Below, piece by piece: positions 1-8,224 of a stretch of DNA of 64,000 nt (position 1 is its first letter; every line of letters starts with the position of its first letter). Position numbers and translations under genes: made by a program. The notes beneath the pieces were generated by a model, which saw nothing but the letters and a program-made list of their open reading frames with translations, did no database searches and was not told where the DNA came from. The DNA comes from CAXBCP01 sp963974055 (GTDB lineage Bacteria > Pseudomonadota > Alphaproteobacteria > MPNO01 > UBA830), in assembly GCA_963974055.1 (NCBI GenBank), contig CAXBCP010000003.1, positions 186,001-250,000 on the forward strand, given 5' to 3'.

Positions 1-70
1 CGAAGCTGATAAACAGAATGATCGTGCCGCAGGTCAGGACGACGGCGGGTGTGCGCCAGGAGCTTTTCAT
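1..70 (-). CDS. MFS transporter, N-terminal fragment (cut by window edge)
   Basis: Only the first 23 codons are present. The ATG is at 68-70 on the minus strand and the frame runs off position 1. The peptide begins MKSSWRTPAVVL and continues into a hydrophobic stretch with a Cys-Gly pair. This is typical of the first membrane helix of MFS carriers of the monocarboxylate or oxalate/formate type. It lies downstream of, and on the same strand as, the UbiD operon, so it could carry that operon's substrate (inference). The 244 bases between it and the preceding gene show no terminator and no convincing gene. A competing open frame on this strand (278 down to 1) looks less protein-like and was not called. 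Confidence 0.55.
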   Translation of the reverse strand, partial: MKSSWRTPAVVLTCGTIILFISF

Positions 71-314
71 AGGCGGGGTGTTCCCTGGGAAATAACTGCG
101 GGGAAGAGTATCCCAACCGCGCGGAATGCGCCAACAGCCAGCCATGCATGTACCGCACGAATGCGTTGCGCACAGGGGGCAGGTGGGGCAGCACGCTTTC
201 GTCCGGGGCCGGCACCGTCAGTCCCGGTCTCCGGCGGCCAGCCTGTTCGATGATTCCCATGTCATCCGGGAGTATCATCGGAACGGACAGGGTGCTGAAC
301 CCGAAATCCTTGAG

Positions 315-1079
315 CTACCGTTTGATATTTACCGCGCAGCGAAATCCGATATAGACGACGGCCATATCGCGGGGCTTCGTGGCGGGGTTGTCCTTCTTCA
401 TGCGGGCGGCGCCATACCACCAGGAGCCGCCGCGCGTGCCTTTCTCGGAGGTCCCGCCGTCTTCAGTCCATTCCCAAACATTGGCCCCCATATCGAAAAG
501 CCCGTTTACACCGGCGACGGTCGTTCCTGCGCGGGCATGGCCGATGCCGCGGGTGAGTCGGGCGCTGTGATCGATAGCCGGTGCGGCGCCGCAATCTCCA
601 AGGCAGTTGGCGCCTCGGGGTGTCGTACCTGTAGGATAGGGGTAGGTGGTCCCGCTCATCAGGGGCGGCGGCGGATCCGGGCGCATCTCGGTATAAGCGG
701 CGCGCTGCCATTCGTCATCGGTCGGCAGTCTTTTCCCGTCCCAGCGACAGTACGCGGCCGCTTCGTCAAAGGTGACGTGAACGGCCGGTTCGTCGTCCCG
801 GGCCGGCACGCCGAAGGGCGCCGACCATACCCAGCCAGGCTTTTGCTCCCATCCGGCCGCGTAAACCAGTCCGCCGCCGGATTTTTCGGCCTTGGTGACA
901 AGGCCGGTTGCCCGTATGAAACGGCGGAACTGGCCGACCGTGACTTCCGTGCGATCGATCATAAAGGTATCGATCCTTTGCATGCTCATGTCCGCCAGAG
1001 CGGTCGGCGCGGGGGCAAAGATCATGACCATTACCGCGAACGCCAGAACCGCGAACATCCCCGGAAGCCGTTGGGTCAT
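315..1079 (-). CDS. Secreted SUMF1/FGE-fold protein without formylglycine-generating cysteines
   Basis: A 254-residue protein whose ATG lies 5 bases after the stop of the UbiD gene upstream, so translation is probably coupled. Residues 1-29 form a signal peptide ending ALA before Asp30. The rest has the marks of the FGE-sulfatase (SUMF1) fold: an ID-x-TEVTVGQF-like strand near 40, RLPTDDEW near the middle, GLFDMGANVWEW, and a C-terminal RGGSW with GFRCAV. True formylglycine-generating enzymes carry two cysteines after RGGS that bind copper. Here that segment has none, so enzyme activity of that kind is unlikely. It may be a periplasmic binding or structural domain. A secreted protein in a cytosolic decarboxylase operon is unusual, and its role is unknown. 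Confidence 0.85.
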   Translation of the reverse strand: MTQRLPGMFAVLAFAVMVMIFAPAPTALADMSMQRIDTFMIDRTEVTVGQFRRFIRATGLVTKAEKSGGGLVYAAGWEQKPGWVWSAPFGVPARDDEPAVHVTFDEAAAYCRWDGKRLPTDDEWQRAAYTEMRPDPPPPLMSGTTYPYPTGTTPRGANCLGDCGAAPAIDHSARLTRGIGHARAGTTVAGVNGLFDMGANVWEWTEDGGTSEKGTRGGSWWYGAARMKKDNPATKPRDMAVVYIGFRCAVNIKR

Positions 1080-1084
1080 AGGTC

Positions 1085-2563
1085 TCAATCCAGCAGGTAG
1101 CCGAATTTTTCGCGGGCTTCGCGGATCGCGTCCGGCCCGGGGGCGTTCACCGCGGGGAAATCGTCTTTCCAGTGGAACGGCCGGCAGGCGTCGATGATGG
1201 CCCGGCTGTTGGTGATGTCGCCGCTGGCCTTCTGTTCCGGGGTCAGGCGCGGATCGGCGGGCGATGTCCATGCGCCTTTGACGATATCGATGGTGGTCGC
1301 CGGGTCGCAGCGCGTGCACATGGCCCAGATGACCTGTTCGAGATCGGTGACGTCGATATCGTCGTCGACAACGACGACGAACCGGTTGGCATAGTTCGAT
1401 GCCTGGCATTGGGCGGCGATATGACCTGCCTGTTTCGAATGGCCGGGATAGCGCGACTTGATCGAAACGCTGTGAAACAGCCGCGAGGCGCCGATTTCGT
1501 GGCACCACACGCCGGTGACGTCTGGCACGCCGGCATCGGCGAGGTTCTGCTTGAGCATGGCAGAGCGGAGCACAGCGCGGTAGCGCGCCATTTCGTCCGA
1601 TCCCTGACCCATGGGCGGCACACCGAGAAGTATCGGGTCGTTGCGGTGATAGATCGCCTCGATCTCGAGCACCGGTTCCGGGTGTTCGCCGCTGGCGTAA
1701 TACCCGGTCCATTCGCCGAACGGGCCTTCGTTCTTCACCTTGCCGGGATAGAGATGTCCCTCGAATACGATTTCGGCATTCGCGGGAAACGGCAGGCCGG
1801 TGATTTTGCCGGCGACGCATTCGACCGCCTTGTTGCGGATGCCGCCGACGATGTCGAGCTCGAACGTGCCGTAGGGCGCTTCGGCGCCGCCGTTGAAGAA
1901 GGCGATGGGCTCGCCGCCGACGACCATCACCACCGGGCAGGGCTCGCCCTTGTCCCAGTATTTGTTGCGGTGGATGTAGCCGTGCTTGCCGGTGACCATG
2001 AAACAGCCGACGGATTTTTTGTCATGCACCATGGCGCGGTAGGCGCCGCAGTTCATCCAGCCTTCGTCGGGATCGCGGGTGACCGTATAGGTGCCGGTGC
2101 CGATATAGCGGCCGCCGTCGCCGGGGTGCCACATCGGGGTCGGGAATTTCATCAGGTCGATATCGTCGCCGGTCAGAATATTCTCGAAAACCGGGCCGTC
2201 CTCGACCATCTCGTGCGGGATGGTCTTGCGGGTCTTCACGAAGGAATTGAAGCAGCCGTCCGACAGTTCCTGCTTGGTCAGGTGATCGGGGAAGCCCAGG
2301 GTCATATTCCGCCGGGTGCCGCCGAACACGTTGATCAGCACGCGGAACCCGTCCGGGCAGCCGGGCACCTTGTCGAACAGTACGGCCGGGCCGTCGTCTT
2401 CGCGGATGACGATCTCGGCGGCGAGGCCGATATCCTTTTCCCAGGACGCGCCGTCGACGCGTTTCAGCTCGCCGAGCTGGTCGGCGCGGTCGATCCAGTC
2501 GCGCAGGTCTTCATAGGTGAACTGCTGGGCGGTGTTGGCGCGGGGCGTTTCAATGCTGTCCAT
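1085..2563 (-). CDS. UbiD-family (prenylated-FMN) decarboxylase
   Basis: A 492-residue protein of normal UbiD length. These enzymes reversibly decarboxylate aromatic or alpha,beta-unsaturated acids with prenylated FMN made by UbiX. The expected residues are visible: Asn171 and Arg176 in the NCGAYR motif that binds the phosphate/metal and substrate, and the acid pair Glu279 and Glu284 in NEGPFGEW. It is the third gene of a minus-strand operon, 63 bases after the zinc-ribbon gene, and is followed by the SUMF1-fold gene. The ubiquinone-pathway UbiD is usually encoded alone, so a catabolic role is more likely here. No ubiX homologue is in the window. The substrate cannot be read from the sequence. 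Confidence 0.9.
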   Translation of the reverse strand: MDSIETPRANTAQQFTYEDLRDWIDRADQLGELKRVDGASWEKDIGLAAEIVIREDDGPAVLFDKVPGCPDGFRVLINVFGGTRRNMTLGFPDHLTKQELSDGCFNSFVKTRKTIPHEMVEDGPVFENILTGDDIDLMKFPTPMWHPGDGGRYIGTGTYTVTRDPDEGWMNCGAYRAMVHDKKSVGCFMVTGKHGYIHRNKYWDKGEPCPVVMVVGGEPIAFFNGGAEAPYGTFELDIVGGIRNKAVECVAGKITGLPFPANAEIVFEGHLYPGKVKNEGPFGEWTGYYASGEHPEPVLEIEAIYHRNDPILLGVPPMGQGSDEMARYRAVLRSAMLKQNLADAGVPDVTGVWCHEIGASRLFHSVSIKSRYPGHSKQAGHIAAQCQASNYANRFVVVVDDDIDVTDLEQVIWAMCTRCDPATTIDIVKGAWTSPADPRLTPEQKASGDITNSRAIIDACRPFHWKDDFPAVNAPGPDAIREAREKFGYLLD

Positions 2564-2626
2564 CGGTGTATCCGGCTTTTTGTTGTTCGGTCATCATCGC
2601 AGAACGGACGGGTATCTCAATTCCCT

Positions 2627-2803
2627 CTAGCCACCGACCAGGGCTTTCGCATCCTTCGGCGCAAACGGTTCGGAACAGTCCGGGCAGATCAGATCCACGG
2701 TCTCCATCTGCAGCAGGACGGGCGCGACGGGGAACCAGTAATCGCATGCGGGGCATTGCGCCCAGGTCGCGTTTCCGGGTTTGTCGAACATTGAATCGGA
2801 CAT
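2627..2803 (-). CDS. Small zinc-ribbon protein between two UbiD genes
   Basis: A 58-residue protein with two CxxC pairs (Cys17/Cys20 in CPAC and Cys40/Cys43 in CPDC), so one zinc ribbon and little else. The ATG at 2801-2803 shares its A with the TGA stop of the upstream UbiD gene (TGATG), which shows strict translational coupling. Several hydroxyarylic acid decarboxylases (vanillate, 4-hydroxybenzoate, gallate types) have a small third subunit of about 60-80 residues, the VdcD or D subunit, that also carries cysteine pairs. This gene could play the same part. I infer that from size, cysteines and position, not from sequence identity. Confidence 0.75.
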   Translation of the reverse strand: MSDSMFDKPGNATWAQCPACDYWFPVAPVLLQMETVDLICPDCSEPFAPKDAKALVGG

Positions 2804-4215
2804 CACTTGGGCCATCCTGTTGTATCTATGCCGTCGAGCACGGCTTCGGCGGCGGCAAGCGCCTCGTCCGATACCCGGTTGCGCGGCGCGACGGGCTTGG
2901 GCATGCCGGGTTTCTGGGCCGGCGGCAGGGTGGCATCGATCGCTGCCTTGGTGATGGTCCTGCCGGTAGCGGGCGCCGACGGGTCGAGCGGCGCGAGGGT
3001 CAGCCCGTCGAGCTTCATCAGGTCGCGGTGCCATTGTACACGGGTGGCGATCGCCCACATCGCCTGGCGGTCGTCGAATATGTCGATATCGTCGTCGAAC
3101 GCATAGACGGCTTTCAGCCGGCGGAATGCGATGGCGGCCATCATGGCGTCGCGCGCTTCGCCGGGTTTCGGATCTTTGAACTGGAGATAGGCGTGAAACC
3201 GGCGGCCTGAAACCGGGACGTGGACATTGACCAGCGACGGCGAGACCTGCCGCGCCAGGGCGTAGATCGCGCCTTCCATGCCCATATTGTCGGGCACCAG
3301 GTGATCGGCGAGGCCCGATCCGCAATCGTGATAGATGGCGTCGCGGCGCCGCGTGATGCAGGTGACCTCAATCACCGGGTTGGGGATCTGCGGGCCCTGA
3401 TAGCCGGAAAACTCGGCGAACGGGCCTTCGGCCTCGATGCGGCCGGGCGGCAGGAAACCCTCGATGACGATTTCGGCGTCGGCGGGGACCATGATCTTTT
3501 CGCCATGGGTGACCGACGGGACCAGCCGCAGGGCTTCGCCCAGCGCGCCGCCGGCGACGTTCCAGTGGCTTTCCGGGTAGCCGAGCTTGGCCTGCGCGCC
3601 CATCTCCACGGCCGGGTGATGGCCGACCCAGACGGCGACCGGGCAGGGTTCGCCCTTTTCCCAGAATTTCCGCAGGTTGATCATGTTGTGCGACGTTTCC
3701 AGCATGTAGCAGCCCATCAGCCGTTCGCCGCGCACCCACAGGCGCTGGATGCCCATGTTGTCGATACCGGTATCGGGGTCGTAGGTGACGACATGGCCGC
3801 AGGTCACGTAATGGCCGGCGTCGCCTTCGTGCTGGCGCAATGCGGGCAGGGACAGCAGGTTGGCGGCCTCGCCTTCGTCGGCGATGTCGCGCACGGGTGC
3901 ATCCGCAGCATCGACGACGACGGGATCGATCGCCCGCGACGACAGGTCGGCCAGCGCCTTTGCGGAATCCCGGTGATCGTCGATCCCAAGCGCCTTCGCC
4001 GACAGTTCGCGGCTGGCGAACAGGTTGGTCAGGACCGGCATGTCGCTGATCGTGCCGTCCCGCAGTTTCGGCTGGCGGACGAAGATCGCCGGATTGGTGC
4101 TGCGCGCGCCCATGACATGCTGCAGCGCCGTGATTTCCTGGACCACCGAGACGGGGGTATCGGGGCGGAAAATGGCGTTGTCGATTTCGTTGAGATAACT
4201 GCGAAGGTCGGTCAT
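2803..4215 (-). CDS. UbiD-family decarboxylase, second paralogue
   Basis: A 470-residue UbiD-type protein and the first gene of the operon. It keeps Asn153 and Arg158 in DNMGIQR and the Glu263/Glu268 pair in AEGPFAEF, so both UbiD proteins of this operon have the key catalytic residues. It differs clearly from the 492-residue paralogue, notably in the segment after the first motif (ETSHNMINLRKFWEKG). The pair is therefore old or acquired together, not a recent duplication. Two possible arrangements are a hetero-oligomeric decarboxylase or two enzymes acting on successive carboxylates, for example of a dicarboxylic aromatic acid. The ATG start at 4213-4215 follows the promoter and direct repeats described separately. 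Confidence 0.9.
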   Translation of the reverse strand: MTDLRSYLNEIDNAIFRPDTPVSVVQEITALQHVMGARSTNPAIFVRQPKLRDGTISDMPVLTNLFASRELSAKALGIDDHRDSAKALADLSSRAIDPVVVDAADAPVRDIADEGEAANLLSLPALRQHEGDAGHYVTCGHVVTYDPDTGIDNMGIQRLWVRGERLMGCYMLETSHNMINLRKFWEKGEPCPVAVWVGHHPAVEMGAQAKLGYPESHWNVAGGALGEALRLVPSVTHGEKIMVPADAEIVIEGFLPPGRIEAEGPFAEFSGYQGPQIPNPVIEVTCITRRRDAIYHDCGSGLADHLVPDNMGMEGAIYALARQVSPSLVNVHVPVSGRRFHAYLQFKDPKPGEARDAMMAAIAFRRLKAVYAFDDDIDIFDDRQAMWAIATRVQWHRDLMKLDGLTLAPLDPSAPATGRTITKAAIDATLPPAQKPGMPKPVAPRNRVSDEALAAAEAVLDGIDTTGWPK

Positions 4216-4244
4216 TCAGGATGGCTTTCTAACCTGCTTTGAAG

Positions 4245-4282
4245 CGGGGTCCTTATCGGCAAACGGGGTTCTTATCGGCAAA
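4245..4282. repeat. 19-bp tandem direct repeat, probable operator of the UbiD operon
   Basis: Two adjacent copies of a 19-base unit occupy 4245-4263 and 4264-4282 and differ at one base. On the minus strand they read TTTGCCGATAAGAACCCCG and TTTGCCGATAAGGACCCCG. They sit directly downstream of the predicted -10 box and about 30 bases before the first UbiD start codon. That is where a repressor site or a leader-RNA element would act. No regulator gene is adjacent. Confidence 0.7.
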
Positions 4283-4284
4283 GT

Positions 4285-4312
4285 GATATACGCACAGATC
4301 GGCCCCTGTCCA
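4285..4312 (-). promoter_or_regulatory. Predicted sigma-70 promoter of the UbiD operon
   Basis: On the minus strand, TGGACA (4307-4312) is followed after 16 bases by TATATC (4285-4290). The -35 box matches five of six consensus bases and the -10 box four of six. The predicted start point falls at the edge of the 19-bp direct repeats. Confidence 0.5.
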
Positions 4313-4330
4313 CCCGACAACACAGCGGGG

Positions 4331-4366
4331 TAAAACGAAAGGGGCCGCAGGTTTCCCCGCGGCCCC
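4331..4366 (-). terminator. Rho-independent terminator after the OmpA-like gene
   Basis: An 8-bp perfect GC stem (4341-4348 with 4359-4366) closes a 10-base loop. On the minus strand it is followed by a T-rich tail (4331-4340 reads TTTCGTTTTA). It ends transcription of the OmpA-like gene and separates it from the UbiD operon. Confidence 0.8.
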
Positions 4367-4387
4367 GGTTTCGTCAGGCGTTCGGGT

Positions 4388-5239
4388 TTAGTAGCGAACC
4401 GTTACTTCGACCCGGCGGTTGCCCGATTCCTGCATGCCGTCCTTGGTGGCGACGGCATTGGCGTTTTCGCCGAGCGAGCCGATCGTCAGCAGACGGCCGG
4501 AGACGCCGAGCTTGGTCAGGGCGGCAGCGACAGCATTGGCGCGTTTCTCGGCCAATGCTGAGTTGTAGCTGCCTGAACCCGCGCGGTCGGTATGACCGGT
4601 GACGGAAACAACCTTGGGCTTGGATTCCTTGATCACGTTTGCAGCCGTTCCGATAACCGAATTGGCCGTGGCGTCGATCTCGGTGCTGTTAAACCCGAAA
4701 TAGACCAGGAAGGTCAGCGGCGACAGCTTTGCCACCGGCTTTTTCATGGCGGGCTTGGCCGGGGCCGCTTTCTCGATCTGGGCGATCGCGATGAAGAACC
4801 CGATCCGGCAGCGGTCAATATGATCCTGCTGGTTGTTTTCTTCCTGCTCCTGCGCCCAGCATTCGTACATTGCCTGGGCGCGGGCGGCCGTGGCGGGATC
4901 CGCCTTGGCGCCGGGGCCGGCGAGCGCCTTTACCAGCCGCGGATGGGCCTTGGCGATCAGCGCGCCGGGGCGCTTCGGCTGCGGGCGGGCATCAGGCGCT
5001 TCGGGCGCGGTCGGCTTGCCGCCGGCGGCCGCAATCGCGCGCATCGCGAAGACGTCTGAATCCTCGTAGTCGCCCTCGCCATATTCGTCTTTCGACAGGG
5101 CGATGTATTCCTTGTACAGCGCCATCGAGAAAGCATCGCCCGTGGGCGCGGTTTTCTGGGCGTTCCCCAGTTCGAGCCCGCCGCACGCGCCCAACAGTGC
5201 GGTGGCCGCGATCACGATCGCAATTTTTTTGAACGTCAT
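4388..5239 (-). CDS. OmpA-family lipoprotein
   Basis: A 283-residue envelope protein. The N-terminus is a lipoprotein signal with the lipobox LLGAC, so Cys19 should be lipidated and the protein anchored in a membrane. A charged central region (to about 170) is followed by an OmpA/MotB-type peptidoglycan-binding domain at about 172-283, with the GHTDRAGS motif and the terminal NRRVEVTVRY. There is a good Shine-Dalgarno (AGGAG) 9 bases before the ATG. It is a single-gene unit with its own terminator. A general role in tethering the outer membrane to the cell wall is expected. It is not Pal, because the Tol-Pal genes are absent nearby and the middle domain is different. Confidence 0.85.
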   Translation of the reverse strand: MTFKKIAIVIAATALLGACGGLELGNAQKTAPTGDAFSMALYKEYIALSKDEYGEGDYEDSDVFAMRAIAAAGGKPTAPEAPDARPQPKRPGALIAKAHPRLVKALAGPGAKADPATAARAQAMYECWAQEQEENNQQDHIDRCRIGFFIAIAQIEKAAPAKPAMKKPVAKLSPLTFLVYFGFNSTEIDATANSVIGTAANVIKESKPKVVSVTGHTDRAGSGSYNSALAEKRANAVAAALTKLGVSGRLLTIGSLGENANAVATKDGMQESGNRRVEVTVRY

Positions 5240-5366
5240 TCGTGTGTACTCCTGTTTCTGATTACCGTATCGGACACCGCGTTAAAGCCTACCCAATCGT
5301 TCGTTGCTCTCAGAGCCTTTGTCGTCGAGCAATCGTCGTCTCAGTGCCGATTTCCCCCCTGGGCGA

Positions 5367-6701
5367 TCAATCCACTTCGCGGATCGCGTCTCCCAGAATA
5401 TTCGCCATCTCGTCGATCTGGTCCTCGGACACGATCAATGGCGGCGACAGGGCCATGATATCGCCTGTTTGCCGCACAAGCAGCCCCTTTTCGAAACATT
5501 CGAGAAACACGTCGAAGGCCCGCGCCGTCGGCGCACCGTCGCGGGGCGCCAGTTCGATCGCGCCCATCATGCCGATATTGCGGATATCGATCACGTTGGG
5601 CAGGCCTTTCAGGCCGTGCAGGGCGGCTTCCCACTTGGGCGCCAGCGACGTGCCGCGGGCGAACAGGTCTTCCTCGGCGAATACGTCCAGCGTCGCGATG
5701 CCCGCCGCGCAGGCCAGCGGATGCGCCGAGTAGGTATAGCCGTGGAACAGCTCGATCATATTGGGCGGGCCCTGCATGAACGCTTCGTAGATCGGCGCGC
5801 GGGCGGCAATGGCCGACATCGGGACGGTGGCGTTGGTAAGGCCTTTGGCCATGGTCATCATGTCGGGCACGACACCGAAATAATCGGCGGCGAACGGGTC
5901 GCCGAGCCGACCGAACCCGGTGATGACCTCGTCGAAGATGAGCAGGATGCCGTGGGTATCGCAGATGCTGCGAATCTTCTCCAGGTATCCCTTGGGCGGT
6001 ACCAGCACGCCGGTCGACCCGGCAACCGGTTCCACGATAACGGCGGCAATGGTGGATGCATCGTGCAGCGCGACGATGCGTTCCAGGTCTTCCGCCAGGT
6101 GCCCGCCCCAGGCCGGCTGGCCGCGGGAATAGGCGTTTTCCGCCAGATTATGGGTGTGGGGCAGGTGATCGACTCCGGCCAGAAGCGTGCCGAACTGCTT
6201 GCGGTTGTTGGAAATGCCGCCGACCGACGTGCCGCCGATTCCGACCCCGTGATAGCCGCGTTCGCGGCCGATCAGCCGGGTGCGTTTGGCGTCGCCCCGC
6301 GCCTGATGATACCCGAGCGCGATCTTCAGCGCGGTGTCGACCGCTTCCGATCCGGAATTGCCGTAAAACACATAATCCAGGTCGCCGGGGAAAAGCTGGG
6401 TCAGCCGGGACGAGAGTTCGAACGCCGACGGGTGGCCCCACTGGAAGGTCGGCGCGTAATCCAGCGTTTCCGCCGATGCCTTGATCGCCTCGGTAATCCG
6501 GTCCCGCCCGTGCCCCGCATTGGAACACCACATGCCCGACGTGCCGTCGAGGATGCGCCGCCCGCGGTCGTCCGTGTAATGCATGTCCTTGGCCGAGACC
6601 AGCATGCGCGGCGCCGCCTTGAACTGGCGATTCGCCGTAAACGGCATCCAGAACGGCTCCAGCGTGTTGGTGCGTCCCGGTGTGGGTGTTCCGTCCGGCA
6701 T
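5367..6701 (-). CDS. Class III aminotransferase, beta-alanine/omega-amino acid:pyruvate type
   Basis: A 444-residue fold-type I PLP enzyme. Lys286 in MAKGLTNATVPM is the Schiff-base lysine and Asp257 in IFDEVITGFGR binds the pyridine nitrogen. The N-terminal FWMPFTANRQF, DYAPTFQWGHP, RARGYHG-like RERGYHGVGIGGTS and HGYTYSAHP segments closely resemble omega-amino acid:pyruvate transaminases. Such enzymes move the amino group of beta-alanine or related terminal amines to pyruvate, giving malonate semialdehyde and alanine. The partner methylmalonate-semialdehyde dehydrogenase gene is not in the window. Other omega-amines could be the real substrate. Transcribed alone, with 127 bases to the next gene. 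Confidence 0.88.
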   Translation of the reverse strand: MPDGTPTPGRTNTLEPFWMPFTANRQFKAAPRMLVSAKDMHYTDDRGRRILDGTSGMWCSNAGHGRDRITEAIKASAETLDYAPTFQWGHPSAFELSSRLTQLFPGDLDYVFYGNSGSEAVDTALKIALGYHQARGDAKRTRLIGRERGYHGVGIGGTSVGGISNNRKQFGTLLAGVDHLPHTHNLAENAYSRGQPAWGGHLAEDLERIVALHDASTIAAVIVEPVAGSTGVLVPPKGYLEKIRSICDTHGILLIFDEVITGFGRLGDPFAADYFGVVPDMMTMAKGLTNATVPMSAIAARAPIYEAFMQGPPNMIELFHGYTYSAHPLACAAGIATLDVFAEEDLFARGTSLAPKWEAALHGLKGLPNVIDIRNIGMMGAIELAPRDGAPTARAFDVFLECFEKGLLVRQTGDIMALSPPLIVSEDQIDEMANILGDAIREVD

Positions 6702-6822
6702 AATGTCGCCCCCATAGCGTTGTTGCGGATCAGGCTAGCAACCGGGCCACCGGTCAGCAAGGCGATTCGGGAATTCGGCATCGAAAGCCGCCAACCGTCC
6801 CCGAAATGGGTTACAAAGGAAT

Positions 6823-8067
6823 ATGGCTGTCATTTCAGGATTTCCGGCGCTTGCCGCCGCGCTGCGCGATCGCAATTACCGGGCGTTTTCGATCGGCAAT
6901 CTGCTGTCGCATAACGGCACCTGGGCGCAGCGCGCTGCGGTCATGTGGTTTACCTGGGAAATGACCGGGTCCGGGTTCTGGCTCGGGCTGATGACGGTCG
7001 CGGATCTGTTGCCGGTGGTGTTTATCGGCCCGGTTGCCGGCGCCATTGCCGACCGGGTGAACATCCTGACCATGATCAAGATCACGCAGGTTCTGGCGGC
7101 GATTCAGTCCGCCATTCTGGCCGTGCTGACGTTCATGGGCGTGATGACGCCGGAACTTCTGTTCGCCCTTGTGCTGGCGCACGGGATCATCCTGTCCTTC
7201 AACCAGCCGGCCCGCCTTGCCCTGGTGCCGCATCTGGTGGCACGCGAAAACCTGTCGGCGGCGATCGGCATCAATTCGATGATCTTCAACTCGGCGAAGG
7301 CGATCGGGCCGGTCATCGCGGGACTGCTGATCAACGGCTGGGGGATCGGCTTCGCCTTCATCTTCAACGCGCTGAGCTATGTGTGGTTTGTCGGCTCGCT
7401 GCTGTTTATCCGCATCGCCAACCCGCGGAGCGGCAAGGCGCACACGCCCGCCCGCGAGGTGCCGCGCGAAATTGCCGAAGGGTTCCGCTATGCCATGCAG
7501 CATGTCGGCATCGCGCGGATGCTTGTCGTGCTGACCGTTGTGTCGGTTTTCGGGCGGCCCTACATGGAACTGTTGTCGGGCTTCGCCGACGAGGTGTTCG
7601 GCCGCGGCGCCGACGGTTATGCGCTGATGCTGTCGGCAACCGGCCTCGGGGCCATGGTCGGCGGGTTCTGGATTGCCCAGCGCGGCCAGGTTGCGGGGCT
7701 GACAGCGCGGGTGGTGCTCTCGATCCTGCTGCTCGGCCTGTCGCTGATCGGCTTCGCCGCAACGAATCTTTACGCTGTCGCGCTGATCTGCCTGACGATC
7801 TCCGGCTTTGCCGTCATCATTATCGGCGTCGGCGAACAGACCCTGCTGCAGAACGCCGTCGATCCCCATATGCGCGGCCGGGTGATGAGCCTGTACGGCA
7901 TGATCGGCCGCGGCGCGCCGGCCATCGGCGCCATCGTCATGGGCTCGCTTGCGGAACTGTTCGGTTTCCAGGCCCCGGTCATTGTCGGCGCGGTGCTGCT
8001 GATCGGCCTTTGGTTCTGGGCGGTGCCGCGGCGCGATGCCATGACGAAATCGCTGGAAGGCGATTAG
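6823..8067 (+). CDS. MFS transporter (EntS/MFS_3-like exporter)
   Basis: A 414-residue membrane protein of usual MFS length with about 12 hydrophobic segments. The N-terminus (FPALAAALRDRNYRAFSIG) and the loop GPVAGAIADRVN between helices 2 and 3 are typical of the enterobactin-exporter-like MFS_3 subfamily, which mostly pump small hydrophobic compounds out by proton antiport. The central loop after helix 6 carries a PREIAEGFRYAMQH motif common in this group. The start ATG has a weak AAGGA upstream. It is divergent from the aminotransferase gene and co-directional with the Rieske oxygenase, so export of an aromatic compound is possible but unproven. Confidence 0.85.
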   Translation: MAVISGFPALAAALRDRNYRAFSIGNLLSHNGTWAQRAAVMWFTWEMTGSGFWLGLMTVADLLPVVFIGPVAGAIADRVNILTMIKITQVLAAIQSAILAVLTFMGVMTPELLFALVLAHGIILSFNQPARLALVPHLVARENLSAAIGINSMIFNSAKAIGPVIAGLLINGWGIGFAFIFNALSYVWFVGSLLFIRIANPRSGKAHTPAREVPREIAEGFRYAMQHVGIARMLVVLTVVSVFGRPYMELLSGFADEVFGRGADGYALMLSATGLGAMVGGFWIAQRGQVAGLTARVVLSILLLGLSLIGFAATNLYAVALICLTISGFAVIIIGVGEQTLLQNAVDPHMRGRVMSLYGMIGRGAPAIGAIVMGSLAELFGFQAPVIVGAVLLIGLWFWAVPRRDAMTKSLEGD

Positions 8068-8224
8068 GAGACGCCCCTTCCCCACAATTTTTTAAGCGTT
8101 GCCAATGGTCGCCCCTGTCCCCGCATGGCATATTGAAGCGGTCGGCCCTGCCTGAATTCGCGCTGGGTCGGCGTAAAAATAACAATGAAGACGCGGGCGT
8201 TACGCGCAGCAGAAAGGGAAAGCC

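Noticed and set aside
1..278. Minus-strand frame from an ATG at 276-278 running off the window
   Set aside because: It overlaps the MFS start in another frame, is rich in Pro, His and Arg, and has no domain. The MFS N-terminus is more convincing.
5304..6914. A 536-codon open frame on the plus strand opposite the aminotransferase gene
   Set aside because: It is the antisense shadow of a GC-rich gene. It has arginine- and glycine-rich translation without domains and no ribosome site.
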